Assembly: GCA_021373025.1 (NCBI GenBank)
Contig: JAJFTL010000064.1
Coordinates: 1 to 64,000, forward strand
Direction: 5' to 3'
Source: a bacterium
GTDB lineage: Bacteria; Caldisericota; Caldisericia; Cryosericales; Cryosericaceae
DNA: 64,000 nucleotides
Made by a program: the position numbers and the translations under genes
Shown: positions 17,418-26,546 of the stretch, piece by piece
Numbering within the stretch: position 1 is the first letter of the stretch
Layout: every line of letters begins with the position of its first letter
The notes under the pieces: model-generated
Told to the model about the DNA's origin: nothing
The model's input: only the letters and a program-made list of their open reading frames with translations
Databases searched by the model: none

Positions 17418-18192
17418 ATACCAATTGAGGGGCCGCAGGCTTCTCTACACGGTCGGTCTTCTTATCATGGCAGCGTTGACACTGTTTGAGGCGACCGAGT
17501 TCATCGGCATGCGCCAGGACCCGGCGTATTCGGCGCCAGTCTCAATAGGAGTGCCAGCGACGATGGCAATCTGCTGGGTCATCTTCTACGGGGTTATGAC
17601 TATCATCAACATCGTGACATACACGCAGGACCTGTATGGCGACACCGGCTACCTCATCTTTGGCCTTCCACTGCGCGGAGCGGAGATCCTGGGCTCGCGG
17701 ATCATTGTCCTCATCATCGACACAATCATGACCCTACTTGGGGGCATGAGCAGCGTGATCCTGCTGGCGTGTCTTGCTCCCGGCCTCGGGGAACAAGTCC
17801 GTCCAGTGGTTGGTCGGTTCCTGCTGACGGGAGACTACTGGATCATGTGCCTTGGAGTATTGGCGGTAATTGTCAGCTTCATGTCCATCATGTTCTTCGG
17901 GGTGACCTTCGGCAAGAGCCTTGTGAATTCCAGGAAACACTTGGGCAGTGTCTTCTCGGCACTCGTCGTCATGACCGTGCTATGGCTGAGCCTCAAGGCT
18001 GGAATATGGCTTGAAACGACGTTTGCCGGCTGGGATCTCTACCTTGATCCTTGGCGCAATCTCCCCTCCATCATCGTTGACGGGAAAGGCCCTATTCAGT
18101 TCCCGTTCCTGGCCCCTCTCATGTTTGTTGGTCTTGGCGTGTTGGCCTTTGTGCTGACTGCCTGGCTTATGGATCGCAAGCTGAACCTGTAG
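17395..18192 (+). CDS. ABC transporter permease, ABC-2 like
   Basis: About 265 residues with six hydrophobic segments (VGLLIMAALTLFEAT, AICWVIFYGVMTIINIVTY, IIVLIIDTIMTLLGG, MCLGVLAVIVSFMSIMFF, LVVMTVLWLSLKAG, LMFVGLGVLAFVLTAWLM). ATG 17395 overlaps the ATPase gene; ATG 17401 has better spacing to GGGAGG. It is the third gene of the GntR-ABC operon. The substrate is unknown. Confidence 0.82.
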   Translation: MAMWKLARYQLRGRRLLYTVGLLIMAALTLFEATEFIGMRQDPAYSAPVSIGVPATMAICWVIFYGVMTIINIVTYTQDLYGDTGYLIFGLPLRGAEILGSRIIVLIIDTIMTLLGGMSSVILLACLAPGLGEQVRPVVGRFLLTGDYWIMCLGVLAVIVSFMSIMFFGVTFGKSLVNSRKHLGSVFSALVVMTVLWLSLKAGIWLETTFAGWDLYLDPWRNLPSIIVDGKGPIQFPFLAPLMFVGLGVLAFVLTAWLMDRKLNL

Positions 18193-18324
18193 AAAGACTC
18201 AGAGGGAGCCAGGCCCGCTCGCTGTCACAATCGGGTGATCTCATGCGGGCAGGAGTGATTTGTTCACAATAGCAAATGATGCTATGATAAAGATATGAGA
18301 CGCGCGATCATTTCGGAGAGCACG

Positions 18325-19197
18325 ATGTCCATACAGCCACGTACGAAGTCGATCACCGGTGCTCTTTCGCCAGCGGAGCGCTTGCCGCCGATGAATCTGG
18401 ACCCTATGACGCTGCGGCTGCCTGCCGAGGTCCTGGCGGTCACCGGTCCCATCGTGCACCGCCTCTCCCCGTACCGCGGCAAGTCCGGTCTTGTGATGCG
18501 CCTGCAAAACGCTGCCGGCCAGCTGTTTATGCTCAAGGTCTCCCGTGGGTCCTACCGCATGCAGGAGCTTGCTCTCGAGTACGAGGTGCTCGGCGTGCTG
18601 CATGAAACGGCTGTTTTGGTGCCGAAGCCGCTGGTTCATGTCCAGAACCGACCGCTGGGCTTCTTGCTCATGGAGAATGCTGCCGGCCGCTCTGCGACGG
18701 ACGTCTTGCGCGAGGCCAGTTCAAGAGACCAGCGCGACCGTATCGCCATGGCGATAGGCTCAATGCTGGCAACCATTCACCACTTGCCCGTTGGTCCGTT
18801 CAGTTGGCAGGGGTGCATCGATGGGCAGCTGCTTCGGGCGGAGCATCATCTTGAGGAGAGAGTCATGAGCCGGGCCGAGTTTCGGGCCAAGGGCATCGCG
18901 GGGGATCCCGTGAAGGAACTTGAGCGCCTGAAGGCGACGTGCCCTGCGCCCGGTACGGTCGCCATCATCCATGGCGACTTCCGGCCCAAGAACATTCTGC
19001 TGGATGGGGAGCGGATCACATCGCTTTTGGACTGGTCGCTTACTGACCTTGGCGATCCCTGGTATGATCTTGCAACGATGTTTGGCTACCTGGATGCCGA
19101 CGGGCAACAGGTGCTCCTCAACGCCTACGGGCTGAACGTCATCGACAGGGAACGCCTGGACTGGTTCCGCTCCCTCTCCGTGTTTCTGGCAGTCTAG
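18325..19197 (+). CDS. APH/choline-kinase-like phosphotransferase
   Basis: A 290-residue protein of the aminoglycoside phosphotransferase fold. The N-lobe has FMLKVSRGS, with the ATP lysine, and LALEYEVLGVL. The catalytic loop is IIHGDFRPKNILLDG (about 215-229) and the metal-binding Asp is in LLDWSLTDLGDPWYDLA. ATG 18325 is chosen because GGAGAG lies upstream; ATG 18295 in the same frame has no ribosome site. Homologues phosphorylate antibiotics, sugars or amino acids; there is no contextual hint of which. Confidence 0.85.
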   Translation: MSIQPRTKSITGALSPAERLPPMNLDPMTLRLPAEVLAVTGPIVHRLSPYRGKSGLVMRLQNAAGQLFMLKVSRGSYRMQELALEYEVLGVLHETAVLVPKPLVHVQNRPLGFLLMENAAGRSATDVLREASSRDQRDRIAMAIGSMLATIHHLPVGPFSWQGCIDGQLLRAEHHLEERVMSRAEFRAKGIAGDPVKELERLKATCPAPGTVAIIHGDFRPKNILLDGERITSLLDWSLTDLGDPWYDLATMFGYLDADGQQVLLNAYGLNVIDRERLDWFRSLSVFLAV

Positions 19198-19319
19198 GCC
19201 CTGCTTCGTCGCTGAAGCCCTGCGTCCGATCTCTGACGCTTTCGCAGCAGTGAAAGCTGCTGACCGCCAATGCAGTGAGACAACCACTGTATTGGTGCGT
19301 GCTTCACCGCAGGGGGAAC

Positions 19320-19550
19320 ATGACCCACGTGGGAGACACGGCGAAGAGGTCCGCAGTGCCCCTGTATGGCTATCGATGGGTTGTGCTGGCGCTCTTCATG
19401 GTCATTAACGTGACGACCAGAATGTAGTGGATCAGCTGTTCTGCGGTCACTGGACCTGCAGCGGCATGCTATGGCGTTCTGGGTGTCAAGATCGGCCTCC
19501 TCTACGATCTCACCGCTCTCTTGAGTGTCCCCGCTTATCATCTGCGCAGT
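19320..19550 (+). pseudogene. MFS transporter remnant
   Basis: From ATG 19320, with AGGGGGA upstream, the frame reads YGYRWVVLALFMVINVTTRM, then TAG at 19425, then WISCSAVTGPAAACYGVLGV and KIGLLYDLTALLSV. This follows the first and second helices of an MFS carrier (RWvvLalfm-iNvt-Q-lWis-aPvTgpAA-fYgV). Only about 75 of roughly 400 residues remain. Confidence 0.7.
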
Positions 19551-19596
19551 CATCACGATGTGCCTGAAGGCCCCGGATGCTGCGGAGGACTACTCC

Positions 19597-20068
19597 TCAT
19601 GACCGCACCTGACGGGCGTAGATCGTCGAGCCGGCCAGGAGGAAGACAGTTCCTGCTGTTGCCAGGATCAGCATTCTCGACGCGGTCCTTCTGGCGGTCG
19701 GCCAGCTGGACGATGTCAAGGACGGCGTCGAGACGTGATGCCAGAGTATCGGCGGGAACATCCTGCATGTGTGCGAAGAACACAAGGTTCTCGCGGCCAG
19801 AGAGGGTCGGGTACAGCGCAATGTCCTGGGGGGCGCCGATAACGCGGCGAACAGCCATTGGCTCTCTGAGGATGCTGTGCCCGTCGATGATGACGTCTCC
19901 CCCAGAGGGCACGACCAGGCCGCACATCATGGAGACGGTTGTGGTTTTGCCAGGCCCGTTTGGTCCAAGGAGGCCGAACGCCCCGCCTGCCGGAATACTG
20001 AAGTGCACACGGTCGACGGCGGTCAGCTTGTCAAAGCGTCTTGCGAGGTCCTTGACTTCTACCAGCAT
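19597..20068 (-). pseudogene. ABC ATPase fused by deletion to a permease C-terminus
   Basis: The frame from 20068 (MLVEVKDLARRFDKLTAVDR) is an ABC ATPase N-terminal half. Walker A reads GPNGPGKTT with Pro in place of Ala/Ser, and the Q-loop is IGAPQDIALYPTLSGRENL. It breaks off near 19690 before the signature and Walker B. Immediately after, in another frame, ILATAGTVFLLAGSTIYARQ fits the last helix of an ABC-2 permease. A deletion has therefore removed the second half of the ATPase and most of the permease. The original frame runs on as nonsense to 19553. Confidence 0.8.
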
Positions 20069-20136
20069 GGCGGTCTCCTGCTCATGGGTCGCAGTGACCG
20101 TGGTCCGGGTATGGTCGTGTCGGCGCCACTGGCCGG

Positions 20137-21030
20137 CTAGTGCTGCTCGACCTCGCGCTCGTAGACGAACACGTCCGGTTCGCCATGACGCCAGACGTTG
20201 AACTCGAGGCCAGTCACCGTTTGAAGGAGCGCTGTGGACCCCTCGTCTCCTGCTGGTATCATGGCCTGAATGGTCTTGATGCCGGGATACAGTGCGAGGG
20301 CATGCCGGACCAGGACGTCGAGATCTTCGGCCGGTCCATCTGCGAAGTCGATCGTGATTTCATGAGGCCCATGGTCCGGCCGGCAGACGACCAGCAGGCT
20401 GCGAAGCGAGCCGTTATCGGTACGGAGGCCGATGGCTCTGTCGAAGGGAGGCCATGCAACGACGCCGGGGCGTGACACCGGCCAGAACTTCCATCCCTGC
20501 GAGAGGAAGCCGCGGCTCCTGGCGATGAAAGGTGAACGCAGGATCCAGGCGCGCGCCTCATCGAACGATACGGGCGAAACCAGGGGCGACGGCTCTGCTG
20601 CAGCGCGAGCGGGACTATCCCGCCCTGCCTCTGCCAGGATGAAGGAGGCCTGCCGCTGAAATCCATGGTGCTCGACGATGTGAATGCTGGCATAGTTGTC
20701 GATATAGGTGGACAGCCCAATGCGTTGTGCCCCTTCGCGACCAGCCTTTTCGATGAAGTACGCGGTGAGGGCCTTGCCTGCACCATGACCCTGCTCTGCC
20801 GGGTCCGTGCGGATACCCTCAAGCCACACATAGCCAGGGGTCAAGGTATGCGTTCTCGCGAAGGCAATCACCGATCCATTCAGGTCAGCGACAGCAACCT
20901 CGGAGTCCCGCATAAGAAGCCATTCATCGATCACACGGGGGACGAAGTCGTCGCCCTCCCAGATGCGGGAGCTGATTGCAAGTATCTGCTCTCGGTCAGC
21001 AAGCCTAGCTGTGCGAATGATGACTCCCAT
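20137..21030 (-). CDS. GNAT family N-acetyltransferase with C-terminal extension
   Basis: A 297-residue protein. Residues 5-145 are a GNAT domain: IIRTARLADREQILAI, the acetyl-CoA loop RTDPAEQGHGAGKALT and NYASIHIVEHHGFQRQ. Residues 160-297 form a second region with RSLLVVCRPDHGPHEITIDF and VWRHGEPDVFVYEREV that resembles a degenerate second GNAT lobe. The acceptor is unknown. It stands alone between the ABC remnant and the AEC gene. Confidence 0.82.
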   Translation of the reverse strand: MGVIIRTARLADREQILAISSRIWEGDDFVPRVIDEWLLMRDSEVAVADLNGSVIAFARTHTLTPGYVWLEGIRTDPAEQGHGAGKALTAYFIEKAGREGAQRIGLSTYIDNYASIHIVEHHGFQRQASFILAEAGRDSPARAAAEPSPLVSPVSFDEARAWILRSPFIARSRGFLSQGWKFWPVSRPGVVAWPPFDRAIGLRTDNGSLRSLLVVCRPDHGPHEITIDFADGPAEDLDVLVRHALALYPGIKTIQAMIPAGDEGSTALLQTVTGLEFNVWRHGEPDVFVYEREVEQH

Positions 21031-21166
21031 GTCTTCCTCCCGCTATGCTCAAGTGACGGCACACCGTGCTGTCCAAGACAAGTATATGCCTGAGTGCAAG
21101 AGGCTGCAACATCTGGACTGGGTTCTATTAGGAGTGGCCTCCGCATGGCACATGGGAGCCGCTCAT

Positions 21167-22009
21167 CTAGAAGAACCGTGCCCAGAAGAGAATGGTCAGT
21201 GGGAACAGGAGCGTTGAGACGACGACATTCTGGGACAGCTTCTTTGCATCCAGACCAATCTCGGCACCATACACGACACCGATAACGAGGGACGGCATGG
21301 CACTCTGGAGGACGAAGGTACTGCGGATGTCGCCCGTCACGGGCAGGAGCAATGTCAGGGCTAGAGCCAGTGCTGGTACGAGTATGAGTTTGACAGCTGC
21401 CGGTATGAGCGAACTCCAGTGGAAGTCCAGTTCCACGTTCAGCCCCACAAACAGCATGGCAAGAGGCGATGTTGTATTGCCGACGAGCTGACATGCGTTG
21501 GTAAAGAAGAGTGGAAGGGCGACGCGCTTGAGGATAAGAGCGAGGATCATGGCGATGAGTGGGGGGTTGATGAAGCTTCGCAGGTTCTTGTGAATCCATG
21601 TGCTGAATATCATGAAGGACTGGGTCTGGTCATAGATGACGGCAAGCGGCAGTGCTCCCTGACCGAGCATTGCCTGGGTAACTGGATATCCCATGAACCC
21701 TGTGTTGCCAAGCAATCCGGAGAAGATTGTCTCGCGAAAGCGTATGGGGACAAGCCGAAACGTCACGTAGCCCAGCGCCTGGATGATGACCACCCCAGGA
21801 ATGATCCAGAGCACATTTGCGTCGATCGGGTTGCTGTACAGGCTGATGAAGATGAGTGTGGGCAGAGCGATGTTGAAGACCAGTTTGCGGATACTGACGA
21901 TATCCTGCGCGGAGAGCACGTGGAACCGACGAAGCAGGATGCCCACGATCACGAGGAGGATGAGCGTAAATACCGAATTCATTTCTGCAAGGCTGACTGT
22001 CTGTGTCAT
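21167..22009 (-). CDS. AEC family transporter (auxin efflux carrier fold)
   Basis: A 280-residue protein with ten predicted helices in two five-helix halves. LVFNIALPTLIFISL and the central GNTGFMGYPVTQAMLGQ and PPLIAMILALIL blocks are typical of bacterial AEC carriers, which export or import malonate, malate and other organic acids. It is slightly shorter than the usual 300-320. It lies 45 bases downstream of the DUF2817 gene on the same strand and may be part of the nitrilase-carrier-peptidase cluster. Confidence 0.88.
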   Translation of the reverse strand: MTQTVSLAEMNSVFTLILLVIVGILLRRFHVLSAQDIVSIRKLVFNIALPTLIFISLYSNPIDANVLWIIPGVVIIQALGYVTFRLVPIRFRETIFSGLLGNTGFMGYPVTQAMLGQGALPLAVIYDQTQSFMIFSTWIHKNLRSFINPPLIAMILALILKRVALPLFFTNACQLVGNTTSPLAMLFVGLNVELDFHWSSLIPAAVKLILVPALALALTLLLPVTGDIRSTFVLQSAMPSLVIGVVYGAEIGLDAKKLSQNVVVSTLLFPLTILFWARFF

Positions 22010-22053
22010 GAGACTAGCATCTTACTGTCAAACCGGCGGACTGTCCAGTCCTA

Positions 22054-23181
22054 TTACTCTCCGGTCAGACCCTGGTCATGCAGGATGCCGCGGAAGGCGC
22101 GCAGGGCATCTGCATGCGCCTGCTCTTGCCACGAGGGCTCCGATGGACAGAAGGATTCGCGCCAGAGCGTGCGGACCTCAGTAGCGACTGCTTCGCTTAC
22201 AGCGCCATGTTGGCGCAGGCGATTGGCTGCCACGGTTCGCCACAGGCTGTCGATCTGGGCGAGCAGAGAGTCACCCAGGCATCCGAACTCAAAGCAGGTT
22301 GCGTACATTGCGCCCGTCGGGGCACTTGTCTCGTGCATCCGATACATGTAGTCGATCATGTCGCCGTCGATGTGGTAGAACTCCTCCGATGTCGCGGCAA
22401 CAACATTTGGGTAGTGGATGCGTTGCGCCCACTCTCTGGAGCGGACGGGGTCCAGGCTAGAGTTGACGACGCTCATGCTGTCCCGTGGTCCATATCCCGT
22501 GTGAAGGTCTATGTGAACAAGGTGAGGTACTGCATTCAGACAGCTGTCGTACAGGCGTCGCATAACCTGGGTCTCTGGTTGCCATCCGGCGCCACCATAG
22601 TAGAGACCTTCCGGCTCATCATATTGTCCGGCCAGAAGAGCCTGACGCAGCATGCCGGACTTTCCCGTTACGGAAAGGCGTATCACTTGACTGGCGACGA
22701 GCAGGCGATTCCACCGCACGGAAGGCATGGGTCCCTGCGGCTGGAAGATGGGGCGCAGACAGCGGTAGCCATTGTTGGCCTGTGGCGGGGGGTCCCAGCT
22801 CGTGACAAAGTTGCGGTTCAGGTCGACGTTTGCCGCATTGGTACGCTCCCCATGGTTCATGCCCCATGGGTTGATGGCATGAACGAGACAGAGCGACGTC
22901 GTTGTTGGATCCAGCGTTGGAAGGATCTCCCGGATAACCAGCTCCATGATTGCGGAGCCAACGAACCCTTCGATGCCATGTTCGCCGGTAGTCACCAGCA
23001 ACAGGTGCTGCGCGCGTTCCGTTGCTGGAGCGTGCAGGATGTCAATGCTCAGGTCGTCCTTGTCTGCGGAGATGACGTGCGTCTCAATCCTGCTGGCAGG
23101 CCATCGGAGCACTATGCGATCACGGCTCGAGCGGAAGCGATCACGGGATGCACTGTAGCTCTGCGGGATCAGCGATGTCAT
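22054..23181 (-). CDS. DUF2817 family, M14 carboxypeptidase-like
   Basis: A 375-residue protein. TTGEHGIEGFVGSAIMELVI supplies the H-x2-E zinc ligands of M14 metallopeptidases. AINPWGMNHGERTNAANVDL and NRNF, with LVHIDLHTGYGPRD carrying the third His, follow the same fold. No signal peptide is seen, so it is cytosolic. ATG 23181 lies five bases after the carrier stop, without a clear Shine-Dalgarno, which suggests translational coupling. It probably deacylates or cleaves a peptide-like substrate imported by the adjacent carrier; that is inference. Confidence 0.78.
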   Translation of the reverse strand: MTSLIPQSYSASRDRFRSSRDRIVLRWPASRIETHVISADKDDLSIDILHAPATERAQHLLLVTTGEHGIEGFVGSAIMELVIREILPTLDPTTTSLCLVHAINPWGMNHGERTNAANVDLNRNFVTSWDPPPQANNGYRCLRPIFQPQGPMPSVRWNRLLVASQVIRLSVTGKSGMLRQALLAGQYDEPEGLYYGGAGWQPETQVMRRLYDSCLNAVPHLVHIDLHTGYGPRDSMSVVNSSLDPVRSREWAQRIHYPNVVAATSEEFYHIDGDMIDYMYRMHETSAPTGAMYATCFEFGCLGDSLLAQIDSLWRTVAANRLRQHGAVSEAVATEVRTLWRESFCPSEPSWQEQAHADALRAFRGILHDQGLTGE

Positions 23182-23185
23182 GGCA

Positions 23186-24628
23186 CTAAAAGGGGCCCAA
23201 GTGAATGGAAACGGCAAGCAGAAGAAAAGCAGCCGTTATCACCAGTGTGAGAAGCTGAATCAGAATCGTCCAGCGAAACCATCGGGGATAGGACACGCTG
23301 GTCAGGCCTAGTCCGATCAGCAGGACAGCGTTGGTCGGATACAGCAGGTTGCTGAAGCCATCACCGAAACAGAACGCCGTGACAGCGATCTGGCGTGTGA
23401 GTCCGACCAGGTCTGCTAGCGGTGCCAGCAATGGCATCATCAGGAACGCTTTGGCTGACGCGGATCCGATGAAGAAATTCATCCCGAGAACCATGGCATA
23501 GATCAGCAGGCTGGAAATTGACGGAGAGGTCCTCGCAATGCTGGTGGCCGCGCTGTGCAGGATGGTATCCATAATCCCAGCCTCGGCGACGATGTACTTG
23601 ACGCTCATGGCCATCAGGATCAGCAGAATGCCGGGAGCCATGCCAGCCAAACCGGAGGCAAACGTCCTGAGTGTGTTCCGGGATCCCAGTCCTGCCAGGA
23701 ATCCAGCGCCCAGCCCTGCTGCCACAAACACGAGAGCGATCATGGGCAGCGAATACGTCTGAAGCACAGGAATCAGGGGACCCAGCAGGATGATAGTCAG
23801 CATGGCTCCCAGACAAATGCCAAACCAGGTGACCGCACGGCGAGGGGTGACGGACGTAAGGATTGCAGACGACTGCTGATAATGCGCGCGGGCCGCCAGC
23901 TCCTCCGGCCAGAGTAGCGTCGAACGTGAGGCGTGCTCGATGCGGCGTGCGTGTAGCATCACGAATGACACCACAACGATGTACATGACTGCAAAGACGA
24001 TGAGACGGAACCATGCTCCCGAAAACAGAGGCAGCCCGGCGATGCGCTGAGCGACCCCAATGCTGAACGGATTGGCAACAGCTGCACTGAAGCCGAATCC
24101 AGTGGCGAGCAGGCTCATGCCAAGGCCAGTCAGTGAGTCCCAGCCCATGGACCAGGCCAGAGCAACGACGATAGGGATCAGTGGCACCATTTCCTCGAAT
24201 ATGCCAAGAAAGGCGCCCATGGCCATGAAGAAGAGGCAGACGACTGCGATCAGCAGATATCTGCGGGAACGGAATCGTGTCACAATGCCTGCGATGATTG
24301 TTCGAATGACCCCAGCTTGGTCCAGAATGGCAAAACTGCCGCCGACAAGCAGAATGAACAGGATAATTGTGATGACCATCGTAGCGTCGCTGCTGCCGAG
24401 AACCTCAATGGGAGCAGTGAACCAGCGCCAGATCGGGAGCGGGTGCGATGACGTCAACCTGAACGAGCCCGGGTCCAGGACTTCGCGCCCGTCCTGCATG
24501 CTGCGCTGGTACTCACCCGCAGGAACAATGCGCGTCAACACGCCCGCGACGATCATGAGGACCAGAAGGATGAGCGCCGCGGAGAGGAACGCGCGCCTGC
24601 CAATGCGAATGCCTGTCTGCTGCTGCAT
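23186..24628 (-). CDS. YfcC/DcuC-type carboxylate or peptide carrier
   Basis: A 480-residue protein with about 12 helices. The N-terminal block is VLTRIVPAGEYQR and the re-entrant region is GAFLGIFEEMVPLIPIVVAL with GFGFSAAVANPFSIGVAQRI, typical of the C4-dicarboxylate anaerobic carrier / YfcC family (PF03606). The second half repeats the pattern (NFFIGSASAKAFLMMPLLAP, FCFGDGFSNLLYPTNAVLL). It is the middle gene of a nitrilase-carrier-DUF2817 set. Related carriers move amino acids, dipeptides or short-chain acids. Confidence 0.88.
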   Translation of the reverse strand: MQQQTGIRIGRRAFLSAALILLVLMIVAGVLTRIVPAGEYQRSMQDGREVLDPGSFRLTSSHPLPIWRWFTAPIEVLGSSDATMVITIILFILLVGGSFAILDQAGVIRTIIAGIVTRFRSRRYLLIAVVCLFFMAMGAFLGIFEEMVPLIPIVVALAWSMGWDSLTGLGMSLLATGFGFSAAVANPFSIGVAQRIAGLPLFSGAWFRLIVFAVMYIVVVSFVMLHARRIEHASRSTLLWPEELAARAHYQQSSAILTSVTPRRAVTWFGICLGAMLTIILLGPLIPVLQTYSLPMIALVFVAAGLGAGFLAGLGSRNTLRTFASGLAGMAPGILLILMAMSVKYIVAEAGIMDTILHSAATSIARTSPSISSLLIYAMVLGMNFFIGSASAKAFLMMPLLAPLADLVGLTRQIAVTAFCFGDGFSNLLYPTNAVLLIGLGLTSVSYPRWFRWTILIQLLTLVITAAFLLLAVSIHLGPF

Positions 24629-24725
24629 GATGCCTCCTTATGTTGTTGTCCGATGACGGACCCCACTGCAGTGGGAGTTCACGTCACCTCAGCGCTGTCC
24701 CAGGTGCCAGTGCGGAATGTGTTGG

Positions 24726-25475
24726 CTAAACGGCGGCGACGATCATCCCGGGCATGCCCAGGTGGAGTGAGTGCGTGATGCGGCCGTTGGCATGCACGAC
24801 CATAGCCCCTCCGAACGAGCCTCCGTCGAAATCCTTCTCTCCTATCGAATTCGCCATCAGGGTCGTGACAGCCATCTTCTGAACACGCTCGACATAGATC
24901 TGGCGCTCTTCAGTCTCCCACCGTTTCTGGTCACACAGGCCGCTGTCAAAACAGCGGGCGAAAGGCATGAGGAGATAGGTGGGATGTTGTTCCCGCACTT
25001 GTTCCGCAACGGTGTCGTTGAACAGGTCGCCACAGATGGCGAACGCAAAGCGGCCGATGAGGGTGTCGACTGTGGGGCATTCCTTTCCCTCGTGGTATAC
25101 TCTCGGGTCGCCATCAGGGCTTCGCCACCCCGGATCGATGCGGCGGTACTTGAGGAGGATGTCTCCAGTTGGGCCCACCAGCACTGCAGTGTCAAACAAG
25201 GCAGCTCCGTCGCGCTCCAGGATACCGAATGCGATGTGGATGCGGCTGGATTTGGCGAGCTCGGCGAAATGAGTTGTCGCTGGACCAGGAACGGGTTCCC
25301 CCAGCATCAGGTCATGTCTGGGATCGTTGTTGAGGATCAGTCCAGTGGTCGCGGCTTCCGAGAACAGGACAAGGTGTGCACCTGCCTTTGCCGACTGTGT
25401 TATTGCAAGATCCATTTGTCCGATATTCTTTGCTGTGTCCGGTCCGACACGGTGTACTACCAGCGATGCATTCAT
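24726..25475 (-). CDS. Carbon-nitrogen hydrolase (nitrilase superfamily)
   Basis: A 249-residue protein with the catalytic triad visible: Glu in LVLFSEAATTG (about 40), Lys in LLKYRRIDPG (about 110) and Cys in FAICGDLFND (about 147). These enzymes hydrolyse amides or nitriles in the cytoplasm. The sequence after the Cys (PTYLLMPFARCFDSG) is not diagnostic of one subfamily. It is first in a minus-strand set with the carrier and the peptidase-like gene (98-base gap), suggesting uptake and breakdown of an amide-linked compound. Confidence 0.88.
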   Translation of the reverse strand: MNASLVVHRVGPDTAKNIGQMDLAITQSAKAGAHLVLFSEAATTGLILNNDPRHDLMLGEPVPGPATTHFAELAKSSRIHIAFGILERDGAALFDTAVLVGPTGDILLKYRRIDPGWRSPDGDPRVYHEGKECPTVDTLIGRFAFAICGDLFNDTVAEQVREQHPTYLLMPFARCFDSGLCDQKRWETEERQIYVERVQKMAVTTLMANSIGEKDFDGGSFGGAMVVHANGRITHSLHLGMPGMIVAAV

Positions 25476-25650
25476 AACTGGTCCTCCTTTTCAAGTTCAA
25501 CTCCTGCCCTGGCAGTTCCGGTGGAATGCTGCCGGCCTCGCTCCAAGCGCTGCTCCCGGGCACTCTAATCGTATCATACGTGAACGTCGTTTTTTTGCAA
25601 TGCTGCATTCGGACTGTCCGGTCTGTCCAGAATCACGGGCCAAACTCAGG

Positions 25651-25692
25651 ATTGTGAATCCCTTGGGGTCAGGCACCTTGGGGATTCACAAT
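25651..25692. repeat. 43-bp-family palindrome, copy A (divergent core)
   Basis: Arms ATTGTGAATCCC / GGGATTCACAAT match the other family members; the core differs (TTGGGGTCAGGCACCTT) from CTTGTACC-A-GGTACAAG. It lies at the 3' end of the endonuclease IV gene and supplies its TGA stop (25688-25686). The rest of the 25476-25650 gap shows no gene. Confidence 0.85.
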
Positions 25693-26546
25693 TCAGTGGG
25701 GGGAGGGGACGGGAGCAGCGAGCGGAGCAGCGCGAGGTTGCGTGCGAAGGCGGGATCTCCGCCAGGCGTCTCGAGGATGCCGGGGACGTTGGCGAAGTGC
25801 CGATCAGTCACAAAGAGGCGAAACGCTTCCAGGCCGATCTCTCCCTGTCCGATTTCTGCATGCCGGTCAACGGTTGAACTCAGCGCGCCCTTGGAATCGT
25901 TGAGGTGAAAGGCATGAACATTGTCCAGGCCAAGGACATCGTCCATCTTCTGGACAGTGGTGGCATATCCTTCAGCCGTACGGATGTCATAGCCTGCGCC
26001 GAAGATATGGCAAGTGTCGATGCAGAATCCGACGCGGTCTGGGAAGTGGCAGCGCTCGCGGATGGCTGCCAGTTCCTCGAACGTGCCACCCAGCACTGTG
26101 CCCGCACCCGTGGTGGTTTCAAGCAGGATGCTCGTGTGCTGCGTACGGGAGAGCCGGAAGATGTAGTCGAGGCTGCTCGCAGCAACATCGATTCCTTTTG
26201 CGCTTCCCTGGCCACGATGAGCCCCGGGGTGGACGACGAGCCATGGGATCCCCAGACGCTCCGTCTTGCCAAGGTCGGTGGCCATGCATTGCCGCGACTT
26301 GGCTAGTAAGTCTGGCTCAGCCGCCGAAAGATTGACCAGGTAGGCCGCATGAACTGTTCCCGGTGTCAGGCGATACTGTTGGACTTCCCGTTTAAAGCCG
26401 GTGATCTCATCCTTGGATAGTGGTGGCGCGTGCCACTGCAGCTGGTTCTTGGTGAAGATCTGAAACGTCTCGCACGTACAGGCGGATGCGCGCTGAGGTG
26501 CAAGTGCAACTCCTCCGGCGATGGAGACGTGTGCTCCCAGGATCAT
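25686..26546 (-). CDS. nfo: Endonuclease IV (deoxyribonuclease IV)
   Basis: A 286-residue AP endonuclease of the TIM-barrel family, cutting 5' to abasic sites with three zinc ions. MILGAHVSIAGGVALA, HAAYLVNLSA, LVVHPGAHRGQG, LLETTTGAGTVLGG, VGFCIDTCHIFGAGYDI, FHLNDSKGALSSTVDRHAEI and GILETPGGD contain the His, Glu and Asp ligands. The start overlaps the radical SAM stop by four bases (ATGA). The last codons read TEL-TGA inside repeat copy A, so the C-terminus may have been reset by the repeat. Confidence 0.95.
   Translation of the reverse strand: MILGAHVSIAGGVALAPQRASACTCETFQIFTKNQLQWHAPPLSKDEITGFKREVQQYRLTPGTVHAAYLVNLSAAEPDLLAKSRQCMATDLGKTERLGIPWLVVHPGAHRGQGSAKGIDVAASSLDYIFRLSRTQHTSILLETTTGAGTVLGGTFEELAAIRERCHFPDRVGFCIDTCHIFGAGYDIRTAEGYATTVQKMDDVLGLDNVHAFHLNDSKGALSSTVDRHAEIGQGEIGLEAFRLFVTDRHFANVPGILETPGGDPAFARNLALLRSLLPSPPPTEL

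Noticed and set aside
22078-23250. Open frame of 390 codons on the plus strand
   Set aside because: It is antisense to the DUF2817 gene, has no family motif and shows the composition of a shadow frame.
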